A DNA stretch of 64,000 bases from contig NZ_BMSG01000001.1 in NCBI RefSeq assembly GCF_014649035.1, positions 434,001-498,000 on the forward strand. Direction: 5' to 3'. Positions 1 to 7,901 of the stretch are shown here, piece after piece (position 1 is the first letter of the stretch; each line of letters opens with the position of its first letter). A program made the translations under genes and the position numbers. The notes beneath the pieces are model-generated. The model ran no database searches, was not told where the DNA came from, and worked only from the letters and a program-made list of their open reading frames with translations. Origin of the DNA: Streptomyces sindenensis (lineage in GTDB: Bacteria > Actinomycetota > Actinomycetes > Streptomycetales > Streptomycetaceae).

Positions 1-22
1 TGCCGGACCGGCTCCCGGCGGA

Positions 23-49
23 CGCGTAGAGGGCGTAGAGGGCGTAGAG
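23..49. repeat. 9-bp tandem repeat, three copies
   Basis: The nonamer GCGTAGAGG occurs three times head to tail, just before a long hairpin. It codes for nothing visible and has no assignable function; the window begins too close to tell what lies upstream. Confidence 0.6.
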
Positions 50-60
50 GGCCTGGACGG

Positions 61-105
61 GCGGGTGGGGAGGCGGGCGCCGGACGCGCCCGCCTCCCCA
101 CCCGC
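61..105. terminator. Perfect 19-bp hairpin, probable terminator
   Basis: A 19-bp perfect inverted repeat (61-79 with 87-105) encloses a 7-nt loop. It lies just past the stop codon of the minus-strand STAS gene and may also end a gene entering from the left. It has no T-tract, as is usual for streptomycete terminators. The 15-nt sequence CCACCCGCGTACGTC appears again directly after it, at 118-132. Confidence 0.7.
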
Positions 106-131
106 GTACGTCAGACCACCCGCGTACGTCG

Positions 132-503
132 TCAGAGACCCGGCACGCGTTCCTCCGGCCCCTCCTCCAGTGCCACCACATCGGCCAGCCCCACCAGGTC
201 CAGCAGCGCCCGGAGTTCGGGGGGCACGCGGCGCAGCCGCAGGGTGTGTCCGGCCCGGCGGGCGACGAGCCCCAGCCGGGCCACCGCCTCGACGGCGGTC
301 AGATCCGGCCGGATCACCCCGCCCACATCGCAGTCCACGGCGTCGCCCGGGGCGAGGGCGGCGCCGCACGGACCGGCGAGGGCGCGCTCCAGCTCGGCGC
401 AGAGGTCGGGTACGACGGCACGGCTGACCCGGCCGGTCACGGTCAGGGCGATCGGATTTTCGGCATCCACACCAGGCAGACCGCACCGGCGGGCGAAAAT
501 CAT
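132..503 (-). CDS. STAS-domain protein (anti-sigma-factor antagonist-like)
   Basis: Predicted 123-aa cytosolic protein. It has the layout of a STAS domain: a beta strand (IALTVTGRVS), a helix (VVPDLCAELERAL), a central CDVGG...DLTAVEAVARL segment where antagonists such as SpoIIAA carry a phosphorylatable Ser, and a C-terminal RALLDLVGL helix. At that site this protein reads RPDLTAVE, so Thr is the only nearby phospho-acceptor. Members of the family usually bind anti-sigma kinases, but no kinase or sigma partner is adjacent. The ATG is preceded by GGGGAC and the gene is divergent from the protease. The domain call is reasonable; the partner is unknown. Confidence 0.7.
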   Translation of the reverse strand: MIFARRCGLPGVDAENPIALTVTGRVSRAVVPDLCAELERALAGPCGAALAPGDAVDCDVGGVIRPDLTAVEAVARLGLVARRAGHTLRLRRVPPELRALLDLVGLADVVALEEGPEERVPGL

Positions 504-511
504 CGGCCCGT

Positions 512-543
512 CCCCGACGAGGCTCTCGTGCGGGGGCTTTTTT
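512..543 (+). terminator. Rho-independent-type hairpin with T-tract
   Basis: CCCCGACGAG (512-521) pairs with CTCGTGCGGGG (525-535) apart from one bulged G, with a GCT loop, and is followed by GCTTTTTTG. Oriented to the right, it sits between the divergent STAS and protease genes, where no rightward gene ends. It may close a small RNA or act as a leader attenuator ahead of the protease. Confidence 0.6.
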
Positions 544-689
544 GCGTCATCTCCGGCTTTCTGTGCGGATTCTGTGAACCAACGCGCCCGGCCTTCCCTC
601 TAGTTCGGTGAACCGGCGGCCGCAGCCGTCATTCCTGTGTGTCTGCGGGCCGACGGCGTGAAGAACCATCGAGTTCTCCAGGGGGAGAG

Positions 690-3600
690 TTGCGCAGACA
701 CGTGAGAAACGCGTGCATACCGGCGGTCGCCGCGGCGGTGGCCGTGGCACTGGCGGCGGGCATGACCCAGACCGCCGTCGCCCAGCCGGACCCGAAGGGG
801 GCGTCCGGCGCCCGCACCGAGGGCCGGGAGATGCGTCAGCTGACCCTTGTCACCGGTGACCGGGTCACCGTGGACGCCGAGGGCAGGCCGGTCGCCTTCC
901 GGCCCGCGAAGGGCCGGGAGAACATCCCGGTCCAGCGGATGAGCCACCGGGGCCACACCCTCGTCATCCCGGCCGACGCCCACCGGCTGATCGTCTCCGG
1001 CAAACTGGACCGCCGGCTCTTCGACGTCACCGAGCTGAGCCGTCCGGAGAACCTCCGGGCCCAGAGGGACGGTCTGAAGCTGATCGTCGGCTACCGGGGC
1101 AAGCAGGCCACCGCCGCGAAGGCGCAGGTCCGCGACGCGGGCTCCACCGAGGTCGGCCGGAGCCTGAAGTCGCTGAACGCCGAGTCGGTGACGACGCCGA
1201 CGACCGACGCGCCGGAGATCTGGAAGGCGCTCACCGAGCGTCGCGCCGAGGGCAGCCAGGTGACGACCGCCGCCGGTATCGACCGGGTATGGCTGGACGG
1301 CGTACGGAAGGCGAGCCTCGACAAGAGCGTCCCGCAGATCGGCACCCCGGCGGCCTGGAAGGCCGGGTTCACCGGCAAGGGCGTCAAGATCGCGGTCCTG
1401 GACACCGGGACGGACTCCAGCCACCCCGACCTCAAGGGCCAGATCCTGGCGGAGAAGAACTTCAGCGCCGCCAAGGACACCAAGGACCGGGTCGGCCACG
1501 GAACGCACGTCGCGTCGATCGCGGCAGGCACCGGCGCGAAGTCGGGCGGCGCGCTCAAGGGCGTGGCCCCGGACGCCAAGCTGCTCTCGGGCAAGGTGCT
1601 GGACGACGAGGGTTACGGCGAGGACTCCGGCATCCTGGCCGGTATGGAGTGGGCGGTCGCCCAGGGTGCCGACATCGTCAACCTGAGCCTCGGCGGCATG
1701 GACACCCCCGAGGTGGACCCGCTGGAGGCCGCGGTCGACAAGCTGTCGGCCGAGAAGGGCGTGCTGTTCGCCGTCGCCGCGGGCAACGACGGCGACGGGG
1801 CGGGCACGGTCGGCTCGCCCGGCAGCGCGGACGCCGCGCTGACCGTGGGCGCGGTCGACGACCGGGACAGGCTGGCGGGCTTCTCCAGCCGCGGCCCGCG
1901 CATCGGCGACGGCGCGATCAAGCCGGACGTGACGGCCCCCGGCGTGGACACCACGGCGGCCATCCCGCCGGGTTCGCTGATCGCCCAGGAGGTGGGCGAG
2001 AAGCCCGCCGGTTACGCCACGATCTCGGGTACGTCGATGGCCACCCCGCACGTCGCGGGCGCGGCCGCGCTGCTCAAGCAGCAGCACCCCGACTGGAAGT
2101 TCTCCGAGCTGAAGGGCGCGCTGACCGCGTCCACGAAGCCCGGTGCGTACAACCCGTTCCAGCAGGGCTCCGGCCGGATCGCGGTGGACCGTGCGATCGC
2201 CCAGACCGTGATCGCCGAACCGGTCTCGGTGAGCTTCGGGGTGCAGCAGTGGCCGCACGCCGACGACAAGCCCGCCACCGAGAAGGTCACCTACCGCAAC
2301 CTCGGCACGAGCGATGTCACCCTCGATCTGAAGGCGACGGGCACCAACCCGAAGGGCAAGCCCGCTCCGGCCGGCTTCTTCACGGTCGGCGCGGACAGGG
2401 TGACCGTTCCGGCGGGCGGCACGGCGGAGGTCACGCTGACCTCCGACACCCGGCTCGGCGGCACCGTCGACGGCACGTACTCCGCGTATCTGGTGGCCAC
2501 CGGTGGCGGGCAGACCGTGCGCACGGCCGCCGCGGTCGAGCGTGAGGCCGAGAGCTACGACGTCTCCATCAAGCACCTCGGGCGGGACGGCCGTCCCGCC
2601 GCGCACGTGGACAGCACGCTCTTCCGCTTCGGCATGGATTCCGGCTCCCCGTTCCTGAGCCCGCGGGTCGTCGACGGTACGGCGAAGATCCGGGTGCCCA
2701 AGGGCACGTACGTGGCCAACTCCACGGTGTACAAGGACCCGGACGACGTCACCAAGGGCGCCGACTGGATCGCGCAGCCCAAGGTCGCGGTCACCAAGAA
2801 CACCTCGCTGACGTTCGACGCCCGCAAGGCGAAGCCGGTGAAGGTCGCGGTGCCGGACGCGAAGGCGAAGGGTGAGCTGTTCTCCCCGGACTATGTGGTG
2901 GAGGAGGCGAACGACGCGGTCTCCTTCGGCTGGGTGATGGAGTCGCCGGCCGGCATCCGCACGCTCCACGTGGGCCCGCAGGTCACCGACGGTTCCCTCG
3001 CCCAGCACTGGTCGGGCACCTGGACCAGGGGCGCGTCGACCGAGTACGACATCGCGGTCGGCGGTGCGGTGAAGAAGCTCGCGACCGGATACGAGCGGAC
3101 GTTCACCACCGCCCAGCTGGCGAAGGTGAAGGTCGCCATGGGCTCGGCCGCACCGAAGAAGAAGGGCTCGGTCTCCGCCCTGGGCGTCCTGCCCACATCG
3201 GGCGGCGGCTGGTCCACGGCGGTCGAGCAGAAGCTGCCCGGCACCCGCACGCTGTACCTCTCGACCACGGACAAGGTGCGCTGGGGCCTGGAGTTCAGCC
3301 AGCGGGGCCCGGTCGACCAGGACGGCTGGGCGACGTACGAGGCCGACTACCGGGTCGGCAAGGAGGCGTCGTACAAGGCGGGCAAGACGTACACGAGGTC
3401 CGTGAACACCGGAGTGTTCGGCCCGCTGGTCGGCAAGGACCACGGCGTCGTCCGTGAGGGCAACGAAATCACCGGTTCCCTCCCGCTCCTGGCCGACGGT
3501 CAGGGCAACGCGGGCGGGATGGTGTTCACCTCGGCCAGGACCGTCCTCTACCGCAACGGCAAGAAGCTCGGCCAGAACGCCGACCCGGTGACCGGCTACG

Positions 3601-4040
3601 AGTCCTTCAAGGTCCCGGCGGGCGCGGCCGACTACAAGCTGACGACCACGGTCAGGCACAGCGCGAAGGTCAGCCCACTCTCCACCCGGGTGGACGCGGC
3701 CTGGACGTTCCGCTCGAAGAAGACCGCGCTCACGATGCTGCCCGTCTCCACCGTCCGGTTCACCCCGGCCGTGGGCGCCGACGGCCGGGTCAAGGCGGGC
3801 AAGACCGTCGCGGTGCCGGTGAAGGTGCACGGCGCGGCCGCCGGCAAGAACCTGAAGTCGCTGAAGACGTACGTCAGTTACAACGGCGGCAAGACCTGGA
3901 AGAAGGTCACGGTGAAGAAGGGGAAGATCACCGTCAAGAACCCGGCGAAGAACAAGGCGATCTCCTTCGCCGCCAAGGTCACCGACAAGAAGGGCAACAC
4001 CTCGTCGGTGCGGATCTACAGCGCGTACCTGGGCAAGTGA
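690..4040 (+). CDS. Secreted S8 family serine peptidase (subtilase), about 1116 aa
   Basis: Secreted subtilisin-like protease. A basic N-terminus and hydrophobic Ala-rich segment (IPAVAAAVAVALAAG) form a Sec signal ending near TAVA. A propeptide-like region starting QLTLVTGDRVTVD follows. The triad is clear: Asp in AVLDTGTDSSHPDL (codon at 1401), His in GHGTHVA (codon at 1497) and Ser in SGTSMATPHVAG (codon at 2034). About 500 residues of beta-rich C-terminal region follow and may mediate substrate or wall binding. The start is uncertain: TTG at 690 lies very close to GGGGGAG, GTG at 702 is also in frame, and an ATG at 639 gives a longer form with no signal advantage. A strong hairpin ends the gene. 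Confidence 0.93.
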   Translation: MRRHVRNACIPAVAAAVAVALAAGMTQTAVAQPDPKGASGARTEGREMRQLTLVTGDRVTVDAEGRPVAFRPAKGRENIPVQRMSHRGHTLVIPADAHRLIVSGKLDRRLFDVTELSRPENLRAQRDGLKLIVGYRGKQATAAKAQVRDAGSTEVGRSLKSLNAESVTTPTTDAPEIWKALTERRAEGSQVTTAAGIDRVWLDGVRKASLDKSVPQIGTPAAWKAGFTGKGVKIAVLDTGTDSSHPDLKGQILAEKNFSAAKDTKDRVGHGTHVASIAAGTGAKSGGALKGVAPDAKLLSGKVLDDEGYGEDSGILAGMEWAVAQGADIVNLSLGGMDTPEVDPLEAAVDKLSAEKGVLFAVAAGNDGDGAGTVGSPGSADAALTVGAVDDRDRLAGFSSRGPRIGDGAIKPDVTAPGVDTTAAIPPGSLIAQEVGEKPAGYATISGTSMATPHVAGAAALLKQQHPDWKFSELKGALTASTKPGAYNPFQQGSGRIAVDRAIAQTVIAEPVSVSFGVQQWPHADDKPATEKVTYRNLGTSDVTLDLKATGTNPKGKPAPAGFFTVGADRVTVPAGGTAEVTLTSDTRLGGTVDGTYSAYLVATGGGQTVRTAAAVEREAESYDVSIKHLGRDGRPAAHVDSTLFRFGMDSGSPFLSPRVVDGTAKIRVPKGTYVANSTVYKDPDDVTKGADWIAQPKVAVTKNTSLTFDARKAKPVKVAVPDAKAKGELFSPDYVVEEANDAVSFGWVMESPAGIRTLHVGPQVTDGSLAQHWSGTWTRGASTEYDIAVGGAVKKLATGYERTFTTAQLAKVKVAMGSAAPKKKGSVSALGVLPTSGGGWSTAVEQKLPGTRTLYLSTTDKVRWGLEFSQRGPVDQDGWATYEADYRVGKEASYKAGKTYTRSVNTGVFGPLVGKDHGVVREGNEITGSLPLLADGQGNAGGMVFTSARTVLYRNGKKLGQNADPVTGYESFKVPAGAADYKLTTTVRHSAKVSPLSTRVDAAWTFRSKKTALTMLPVSTVRFTPAVGADGRVKAGKTVAVPVKVHGAAAGKNLKSLKTYVSYNGGKTWKKVTVKKGKITVKNPAKNKAISFAAKVTDKKGNTSSVRIYSAYLGK

Positions 4041-4073
4041 GAGGGCGCAAAGGGTAGTTCACCCCTGCACAAC

Positions 4074-4114
4074 GGCGGCCCGCCGCACGGATCCCCTCCG
4101 TGCGGCGGGCCGCC
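4074..4114. terminator. Bidirectional terminator hairpin
   Basis: An 18-bp perfect stem (4074-4091 with 4097-4114) and a 5-nt loop lie between the convergent protease and Uma2-like genes. The hairpin ends a few bases before the Uma2-like stop codon, so it can serve both genes. Confidence 0.85.
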
Positions 4115-4120
4115 CGTGTG

Positions 4121-4711
4121 TCAGCTGACGGGGAAGACACCCGTGTCCAGGACCAGCCCGAACGGCTCGGGGAGCGTCAGCTCCCGGCCGTACTCGACCG
4201 TCTCCAGCACCCGGTACGTACCGCCCTCCGGCTCGCCGTAGAGCGTCGCGGTCGGGCGGCCGGAGTGCCAGGGGTCGAGGAGGAGGAACAGCTCGACTCC
4301 GGCCTTGGCGTAGCCGTTCACCTTGCTGACGCGGTCGTGGTTGGCGTTGGCGCGGGAGGTGATCTCGACGACCAGGCGGGCATCGGCGGCGGGGACGGTG
4401 TGTCCTGGCCCGACGAGCAACGCTCGGTCCATGACGACAAGGTCGGGGATGTAGATCCCGCCCCGCCCCGGCAGCGAGAGGCCGAGGGTCTGGTAGATCC
4501 CCCAGTCCTCCGGAACGACGGTGTAGAGCCGGCGCTGGAGCAGCTCAGCAGTGGTGTTGTGGTCCTTGGACGGCGGCGGCGACACGGTGACGATCTCCTC
4601 GATGATCTCCACCTTGCAGCCCTCGGGTGCGTCCGTCTCCTCCCAGATCCGGACGAGGTCGTCCCAGTCCTGGCCAGGGCCCGGCACGGGGTCGACGGTG
4701 AGTGCGCTCAT
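4121..4711 (-). CDS. Uma2 family (DUF820) PD-(D/E)XK nuclease-like protein
   Basis: 196-aa protein of the Uma2/DUF820 family, a restriction-endonuclease-fold group expanded in streptomycetes and cyanobacteria, with mostly unknown function. The catalytic-type residues are visible: the acidic pair in VEIIEEIVTVSPPP near the N-terminus, Asp in IYIPDLVVM and Glu in LVVEITS, followed by NHDRVSKVNGYAKAGVE. It stands alone between the protease terminator and the nucleoside locus, with no antitoxin or mobility gene beside it. Nuclease activity is inferred from the family. Confidence 0.85.
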   Translation of the reverse strand: MSALTVDPVPGPGQDWDDLVRIWEETDAPEGCKVEIIEEIVTVSPPPSKDHNTTAELLQRRLYTVVPEDWGIYQTLGLSLPGRGGIYIPDLVVMDRALLVGPGHTVPAADARLVVEITSRANANHDRVSKVNGYAKAGVELFLLLDPWHSGRPTATLYGEPEGGTYRVLETVEYGRELTLPEPFGLVLDTGVFPVS

Positions 4712-4808
4712 GGCGGTCTCCTCTATCGGTACGTCACCGGGTCCAGCATGCCGAACGGGACCGGCGGCAGTCCACCGATCCCGTTCACCCGTACGAGGAA
4801 ACCGCAGG

Positions 4809-6086
4809 TCAGGCGATACGTTCCCGCACGACCGGCAGCGCCGAGAACGACGTGCCGGCCGGGGCGATGTCGTACGCCTCGGGAAGGGCCTTGAGGGCGT
4901 AGTCGAACTTCTCCGGGGTGTCCGTGTGCAGCGTCATCAGGGGCTGGCCCGCGGTGACGGTGTCGCCGGGCTTGGCGTGGAGTTCGATGCCCGCGCCCGC
5001 CTGCACCGGGTCCTCCTTGCGGGCCCGGCCCGCGCCGAGGCGCCAGGCGGCGACGCCGACGTCGTAGGCGTCCAGGCGGGTCAGGACGCCGGAGGCGGGG
5101 GCGGTGACCACGTGCTGTTCGCGGGCGGTGGGGAGGGTGGCGTCCGGGTCGCCGCCCTGGGCGGAGATCATGCGGCGCCAGACGTCCATCGCGGAGCCGT
5201 CGGAGAGGGCCTTCTCGGGGTCGGCGTCCTTCAGGCCCGCCGCGTCCAGCATCTCGCGGGCGAGGGCGAGGGTCAGGTCGATCACGTCCTGCGGGCCGCC
5301 GCCGGCCAGGACCTCGACGGACTCGCGGACCTCCAGGGCGTTGCCCGCGGTGAGGCCGAGCGGGGTCGACATGTCGGTGAGCAGGGCGACCGTGCGCACC
5401 CCGCTGTCGGTGCCGAGCGCGACCATGGTGGAGGCCAGTTCGCGGGCGTCCTCGATGGTCTTCATGAAGGCGCCGGAGCCGACCTTGACGTCCAGGACGA
5501 GCGCGCCTGTGCCCTCGGCGATCTTCTTGGACATGATCGAGCTGGCGATCAGCGGGATGGCCTCGACGGTGCCGGTGACGTCGCGCAGCGCGTACAGCTT
5601 CTTGTCGGCGGGGGCCAGCCCGTCACCCGCGGCGCAGATGACCGCGCCGGTGGTGTCGAGGACGGTCAGCATCTCCTCGTTGGACAGGTGGGCCCGCCAG
5701 CCGGGGATGGACTCCAGCTTGTCCAGGGTGCCGCCGGTGTGGCCGAGGCCCCGGCCGCTGAGCTGCGGTACGGCCGCGCCGCAGGCGGCGACCAGCGGGG
5801 CGAGCGGCAGGGTGATCTTGTCGCCGACGCCGCCGGTGGAGTGCTTGTCGGTGGTGGGGCGGGAGAGCGCGTCGAAGTTCATCCGCTCACCGGACGCGAT
5901 CATCGCGGCGGTCCAGCGGGCGATCTCGGTGCGGTTCATCCCGTTGAGCAGGATCGCCATGGCGAGGGCGGACATCTGCTCGTCGGCGACCTCGCCGCGG
6001 GTGTACGCGTCGATGACCCAGTCGATCTGCTCGGGGGTCAGCTCGCCTCGGTCCCGCTTGGTGCGGATGACGGAGATGGCGTCCAT
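4809..6086 (-). CDS. deoA: Thymidine/pyrimidine-nucleoside phosphorylase
   Basis: 425-aa phosphorylase that splits thymidine or uridine with phosphate into base and (deoxy)ribose-1-phosphate. It carries the family signature SGRGLGHTGGTLDKLESIPG and the phosphate-binding DKHSTGGVGDK segment. The start at 6086 (MDAISVIRTKRDRG) follows GGAAGGAC and gives the usual length; an ATG 10 codons upstream lacks a ribosome site. It is the last gene of the nucleoside locus but is separated from the deaminase gene by a hairpin, with its own dyad just upstream, so it is probably also transcribed on its own. Confidence 0.93.
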   Translation of the reverse strand: MDAISVIRTKRDRGELTPEQIDWVIDAYTRGEVADEQMSALAMAILLNGMNRTEIARWTAAMIASGERMNFDALSRPTTDKHSTGGVGDKITLPLAPLVAACGAAVPQLSGRGLGHTGGTLDKLESIPGWRAHLSNEEMLTVLDTTGAVICAAGDGLAPADKKLYALRDVTGTVEAIPLIASSIMSKKIAEGTGALVLDVKVGSGAFMKTIEDARELASTMVALGTDSGVRTVALLTDMSTPLGLTAGNALEVRESVEVLAGGGPQDVIDLTLALAREMLDAAGLKDADPEKALSDGSAMDVWRRMISAQGGDPDATLPTAREQHVVTAPASGVLTRLDAYDVGVAAWRLGAGRARKEDPVQAGAGIELHAKPGDTVTAGQPLMTLHTDTPEKFDYALKALPEAYDIAPAGTSFSALPVVRERIA

Positions 6087-6129
6087 GGGAGTCCTTCCGG
6101 CCGGGTGCGTACGCAAGAGTCCTCGTTGA

Positions 6130-6145
6130 CTCTACGCGCATAGAG
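6130..6145. promoter_or_regulatory. Putative operator dyad upstream of deoA
   Basis: CTCTACGCGCATAGAG is an inverted repeat with one mismatch, 44 nt upstream of the deoA start. On the minus strand it reads CTATGCGCGTAGA, nearly matching the elements before the ABC ATPase (10671-10683) and bmp (12018-12030) genes. It is probably a site for a shared nucleoside-responsive regulator; that regulator is not in the window. Confidence 0.5.
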
Positions 6146-6155
6146 AGGGGAAAGA

Positions 6156-6189
6156 GCGGTGGCCCTTCCGCTAGGGGAAGGGCCACCGC
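6156..6189 (-). terminator. Hairpin between cdd and deoA
   Basis: A 14-bp perfect stem (6156-6169 with 6176-6189) and a 6-nt loop lie downstream of cytidine deaminase. The hairpin would end or attenuate the upstream transporter-cdd transcript before deoA. Confidence 0.75.
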
Positions 6190-6205
6190 CGGGAGAAACG
6201 CGGTT

Positions 6206-6247
6206 CAGCCGAGGTGCTGCGGGTCTCAGCCGAGGTGCTGCGGTCCG
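6206..6247. repeat. In-frame tandem duplication of the cdd 3' end including its stop
   Basis: On the coding (minus) strand the codons for PQHLG plus TGA are followed at once by GAC and a second PQHLG plus TGA. The 21-bp period keeps the reading frame, so readthrough of the first stop would add seven residues (one for the stop, D, then PQHLG) before the second stop. Confidence 0.7.
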
Positions 6248-6639
6248 AACGACTGCGGCAGCATCGCGTCGAGCGTACGGAGGCCGTCCGGGGTCTCCAG
6301 GAGGAGCTCCGGGCCGCCGAACTCGTACAGGAGCTGCCGGCACCGGCCGCACGGCACCAGGATCGCCCCGGTGCCGTCGACGCAGGTGAAGTGGGTCAGC
6401 CGGCCGCCACCGGTGGCCTGGAGCGTGGAGACCAGACCGCACTCGGCGCAGAGCGAGAGGCCGTAGCTGGCGTTCTCCACGTTGCAGCCGGTGACGGTGC
6501 GGCCGTCGTCCACCCGGGCGGCGACTCCGACCGGGAAGCCCGAGTAGGGGGCGTACGCCCGGGACATGGCGTCCCGGGCGGCCTCCCGGAGGGCGTCCCA
6601 GTCGGCCTCGCCGAAGGCCGGGGCGGTCGGGGGTGTCAC
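6226..6639 (-). CDS. cdd: Cytidine deaminase
   Basis: 137-aa zinc-dependent cytidine/deoxycytidine deaminase producing uridine for the phosphorylase encoded next. NVENASYGLSLCAECG holds the first zinc Cys and the catalytic Glu (CAE), and PCGRCRQLL holds the other two zinc cysteines; this is the small tetrameric class. The GTG start at 6639 overlaps the permease stop as GTGA, showing translational coupling to the transporter. The 3' end is duplicated together with its stop codon. Confidence 0.94.
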   Translation of the reverse strand: MTPPTAPAFGEADWDALREAARDAMSRAYAPYSGFPVGVAARVDDGRTVTGCNVENASYGLSLCAECGLVSTLQATGGGRLTHFTCVDGTGAILVPCGRCRQLLYEFGGPELLLETPDGLRTLDAMLPQSFGPQHLG

Positions 6640-7901
6640 TTGCCCTCGCCCTTGCGGTACGGCACTCCGTTGGCCTTCGGCATCCGCAGGCGTTGCGCGG
6701 AGAGCGAGAGGACCAGCAGCGTGGTGACGTACGGCGCGGCGTCGACGAACTGGCTCGGCACCTGGTCGGTCAGGAAGTACCAGGTGAACAGCAGCGCGGA
6801 GACGGCCGCGGCGATCGCCGCGGAGACGTACTTCTTCTTGTACAGCTGCCAGAACACCGCGATGACCAGCAGGATCGCCAGCAGGAGCAGCATCGCGTGG
6901 ACGTTCTCGGCGCCGCCGCGCAGCTTGAGGCTGTCGGTGAAGCCGAAGAGCCCCGCGCCCAGCGCCATGCCGCCCGGCATCCAGTTGCCGAAGATCATCG
7001 CGGCGAGACCGATGTAGCCGCGGCCGCCGGTCTGGCCCTCCTGGTAGATGCCGGTGGAGACGATCGCGAGGAACGCGCCGCCGAGGCCCGCCAGACCACC
7101 GGAGACCGTGACGGCGATGTACTTGTACTTGTAGACGTTGACGCCGAGGGTCTCGGCGGCCACCGGGGACTCGCCGCAGGAGCGCAGCCGCAGCCCGAAC
7201 GGGGTGCGCCACAGGATCCACCAGGTGGCGGGGACCAGCAGCAGGGCGACGACGGTGAGCAGGGACAGGCCGGTGACGAGACCGCCGATGATGCCCGCCA
7301 GGTCGGAGATCAGGAACCAGTGCTGTTGTTGCAGGTCCTGCATCCAGTCCGAGAGCCCCGGAACGGTGATCCGGTCGATGGGATCGATGCGCGGGGACTG
7401 CTTCGAGGAGCCGCCCTGGACGCCGTCGAAGGCGAAGTTGGAGAGGTAGCGGGTGACGCCGACGGCGAGGATGTTGATGGCCACACCGGAGACGATGTGG
7501 TTCACACCGAAGGTGACGGTGATGATGGCGTGCAGGAGACCGCCGAGGCAGCCGCCGAGGACGCCGAAGAGGACACCCACCCACGGGCCCCACTGGAACC
7601 CGGCCCAGGCGCCGAACCAGGTGCCGAGGATCATCATGCCTTCGAGGCCGATGTTGATGACCCCCGCGCGCTCGGCCCACAGACCGCCGAGTCCGGCGAG
7701 GCCGATCGGAACGGCGAGTGCCAGGGCGCCGCGGACCTGGCCGACGGAGGTGATGTCGTTGGCGCCGCTGATGACGCGGACCAGCGACACCAGGGCGAGA
7801 CCGCCCGCGATGATCAGCAGGACGACGGGCAGGGAGAGCTTGCGGCGGTCCTTGCCCTTCTTGGGGGCGGGGCGTGCGGCGATGGTTTTGCTGGCGCTCA
7901 C
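6636..7901 (-). CDS. Nucleoside ABC transporter permease (second permease)
   Basis: 421-aa integral membrane protein of the BPD_transp_2 (RbsC/YufQ-like) permease family. The N-terminus is cytosolic and basic (PAPKKGKDRRK), followed by about ten membrane segments and the conserved GLWAERAGVINIGLEGMMI stretch typical of Bmp-linked permeases. The GTG start overlaps the preceding permease stop (GTGA) and its own stop overlaps cdd. Within this operon it most probably forms a heterodimeric channel for nucleoside import. Confidence 0.92.
   Translation of the reverse strand: MSASKTIAARPAPKKGKDRRKLSLPVVLLIIAGGLALVSLVRVISGANDITSVGQVRGALALAVPIGLAGLGGLWAERAGVINIGLEGMMILGTWFGAWAGFQWGPWVGVLFGVLGGCLGGLLHAIITVTFGVNHIVSGVAINILAVGVTRYLSNFAFDGVQGGSSKQSPRIDPIDRITVPGLSDWMQDLQQQHWFLISDLAGIIGGLVTGLSLLTVVALLLVPATWWILWRTPFGLRLRSCGESPVAAETLGVNVYKYKYIAVTVSGGLAGLGGAFLAIVSTGIYQEGQTGGRGYIGLAAMIFGNWMPGGMALGAGLFGFTDSLKLRGGAENVHAMLLLLAILLVIAVFWQLYKKKYVSAAIAAAVSALLFTWYFLTDQVPSQFVDAAPYVTTLLVLSLSAQRLRMPKANGVPYRKGEGK

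Noticed and set aside
600..3830. Very long open frame (over 1000 codons) opposite the subtilase gene, and similar long frames opposite kdp, deoA and the glycopolymer genes
   Set aside because: They are mirror images of high-GC codon bias. Their products are Arg/Gly/His-rich without domains, and the opposite strand encodes intact catalytic motifs.
4121..4711. Toxin-antitoxin or defence role for the Uma2-like protein
   Set aside because: No partner gene, mobility gene or defence island lies near it, and the family is widespread as single genes in Streptomyces.
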